Positions 5,852 through 6,660 of a DNA stretch of 6,660 nucleotides are shown here, piece after piece. A program made the translations under genes and the position numbers. The notes beneath the pieces were generated by a model. It ran no database searches. It was given only the letters and a program-made list of their open reading frames with translations, and was not told the origin of the DNA. Position 1 is the first letter of the stretch, and each line of letters opens with the position of its first letter. The DNA is from an uncultured Actinomycetes bacterium (GTDB lineage: Bacteria; Actinomycetota; Actinomycetes; Nanopelagicales; Nanopelagicaceae), in contig CAIZHC010000038.1 of assembly GCA_903932705.1 (NCBI GenBank), forward strand, positions 1-6,660, read 5' to 3'.

Positions 5852-6660
5852 TTAATTTGCAGTGTGCTTGGCGAGCACGGTAGCGATAACCAGAACGAGT
5901 GAATAGACGCTCAAATAGGTGATTGACCAGTGAAAGAGTTTGAGCGCTGCTGCTTCTGAACCTAAACCAGAAATTTTGAAGAGTTGGGTCGCAAAGCCGA
6001 CGCTCAGGAGCGCGGTAATTACATAACTCCACCAAGGAAGATGCGCACTTGCGAGAACCAGAACTGAGGAAATCACCATGCAAATGGAGTGGAACCACAT
6101 CTGCTTCTGAACTGATTTGATAGTTGCTACAACCGGCAACATGGGAATGCCAGCTGCCGCGTAATCCTCTTTGTACTTTATCGCTAGCGCCCAGAAATGC
6201 GGAGGCGTCCAGAAGAAGATTAAAAGGAAGAAGAGCCAAGCGGTAAGTGAGAGTGAATTTGTAATTGCTGCCCAACCAATAAGCACTGGCATGCAACCTG
6301 CGATACCTCCCCAGACAATATTCTGTGAGGTACGACGTTTAAGCCAGAGCGTGTATCCGACCACATAAAACAAAATGGCCAAGAGAGTGAGAATTGTCGC
6401 CAAGACTGTAGTAAATATCAGGAATATCAAGAGCGAGATAATTGAGATGACAAGCGAGAAAGCCACTGCTTGTTGCTCATTAATCTCACCGCTCACCAAG
6501 GGGCGTTTGCTGGTGCGTTTCATGAGGCGATCAGATTCAACTTCGATCACCATGTTAAAAGCATTTGAGGCACCGGCGGCCAAAGTCCCGCCAATTAAAG
6601 TTGCAATCGTTACACCAAGAGGTGGGAACTTATGAGCATGATTCTGGGCATAGGTCGCCA
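5852..6660 (-). CDS. ctaB: Protoheme IX farnesyltransferase CtaB (heme O synthase; 5' end cut off by the window)
   Basis: CtaB is a polytopic membrane prenyltransferase of the UbiA family that adds a farnesyl group to heme b, giving heme O, the precursor of heme A for aa3-type cytochrome oxidase. The last 268 residues are visible. The frame is open through base 6660, so about 30-40 N-terminal residues are missing. Counting from the first visible residue, the Asp-rich metal and diphosphate motif is NMVIEVESDRLMKRTSKRPL (35-54), with Glu at position 39 where Asp is usual. Other CtaB hallmarks are YTLWLKRRTSQNIVWGG (102-118), FFWTPPHFWALA (148-159) and KYKEDYAAAGIPMLPVV (161-177), which carries the second conserved acidic site (D165). 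Several hydrophobic helices lie between them. A TTG codon at 6583 could be taken as a start, but coding similarity clearly continues upstream (FPPLGVTIATLIGGTLAAG), so it is internal. The gene ends 72 nt before the exporter ATPase. Confidence 0.95.
   Translation of the reverse strand, partial: ATYAQNHAHKFPPLGVTIATLIGGTLAAGASNAFNMVIEVESDRLMKRTSKRPLVSGEINEQQAVAFSLVISIISLLIFLIFTTVLATILTLLAILFYVVGYTLWLKRRTSQNIVWGGIAGCMPVLIGWAAITNSLSLTAWLFFLLIFFWTPPHFWALAIKYKEDYAAAGIPMLPVVATIKSVQKQMWFHSICMVISSVLVLASAHLPWWSYVITALLSVGFATQLFKISGLGSEAAALKLFHWSITYLSVYSLVLVIATVLAKHTAN

Noticed and set aside
5796..6296. A 166-codon minus-strand frame overlapping ctaB
   Set aside because: It runs in another frame through conserved CtaB sequence and its translation has no recognisable domain; a shadow.

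Overview
The window carries seven protein-coding genes, all read from the minus strand. In transcription order, from the right edge to the left, they are: ctaB (5' end cut off by the window), an ABC-2 type exporter pair (ATPase, then permease), a secreted NlpC/P60 peptidoglycan hydrolase, tilS, hpt and ftsH (3' end cut off). Plus-strand open frames are all shadows of these genes. I found no RNA gene, CRISPR array, insertion sequence or integrase, and no convincing terminator hairpin.

The most likely host is an actinobacterium. The tilS-hpt-ftsH order is a classic actinobacterial arrangement. The short TilS (318 aa) is typical of that phylum, and the CtaB motif region resembles the mycobacterial form as I recall it. 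The base composition looks near 50% GC by eye, with short spacers, unlike high-GC soil actinobacteria. This fits a streamlined freshwater lineage such as Nanopelagicales (acI) or a relative. That placement is inference and rests on no marker gene.

Layout: 6660-5852 is ctaB, which makes heme O for the terminal cytochrome oxidase. After a 72-nt gap comes the exporter pair at 5779-4880 and 4876-4085, separated by only 3 nt and clearly co-translated. A 91-nt gap leads to the NlpC/P60 hydrolase (preferred start 3993, stop 2758), which has a signal peptide, an Ala-rich coiled coil and a RipA-like Cys-His-Glu catalytic set. Then follow tilS (2741-1785, 16-nt gap), hpt (1774-1223, GTG start, 10-nt gap, its ribosome site overlapping the tilS stop) and ftsH (from 1155, 67-nt gap).

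The genes fall into three functional blocks: respiration and membrane (ctaB plus an exporter of unknown substrate), cell-wall remodelling (the hydrolase), and housekeeping (isoleucine tRNA decoding, purine salvage, membrane protein quality control). The spacing allows one long transcript, but the 72, 91 and 67-nt gaps could each hold a promoter. I see mostly conserved core genes here and no evidence of a new defence, mobile or biosynthetic system. The points worth checking are a Glu in place of Asp in the CtaB metal-binding motif, possible leaderless starts for two genes, the ambiguous start of the hydrolase, and the association of the exporter with ctaB.
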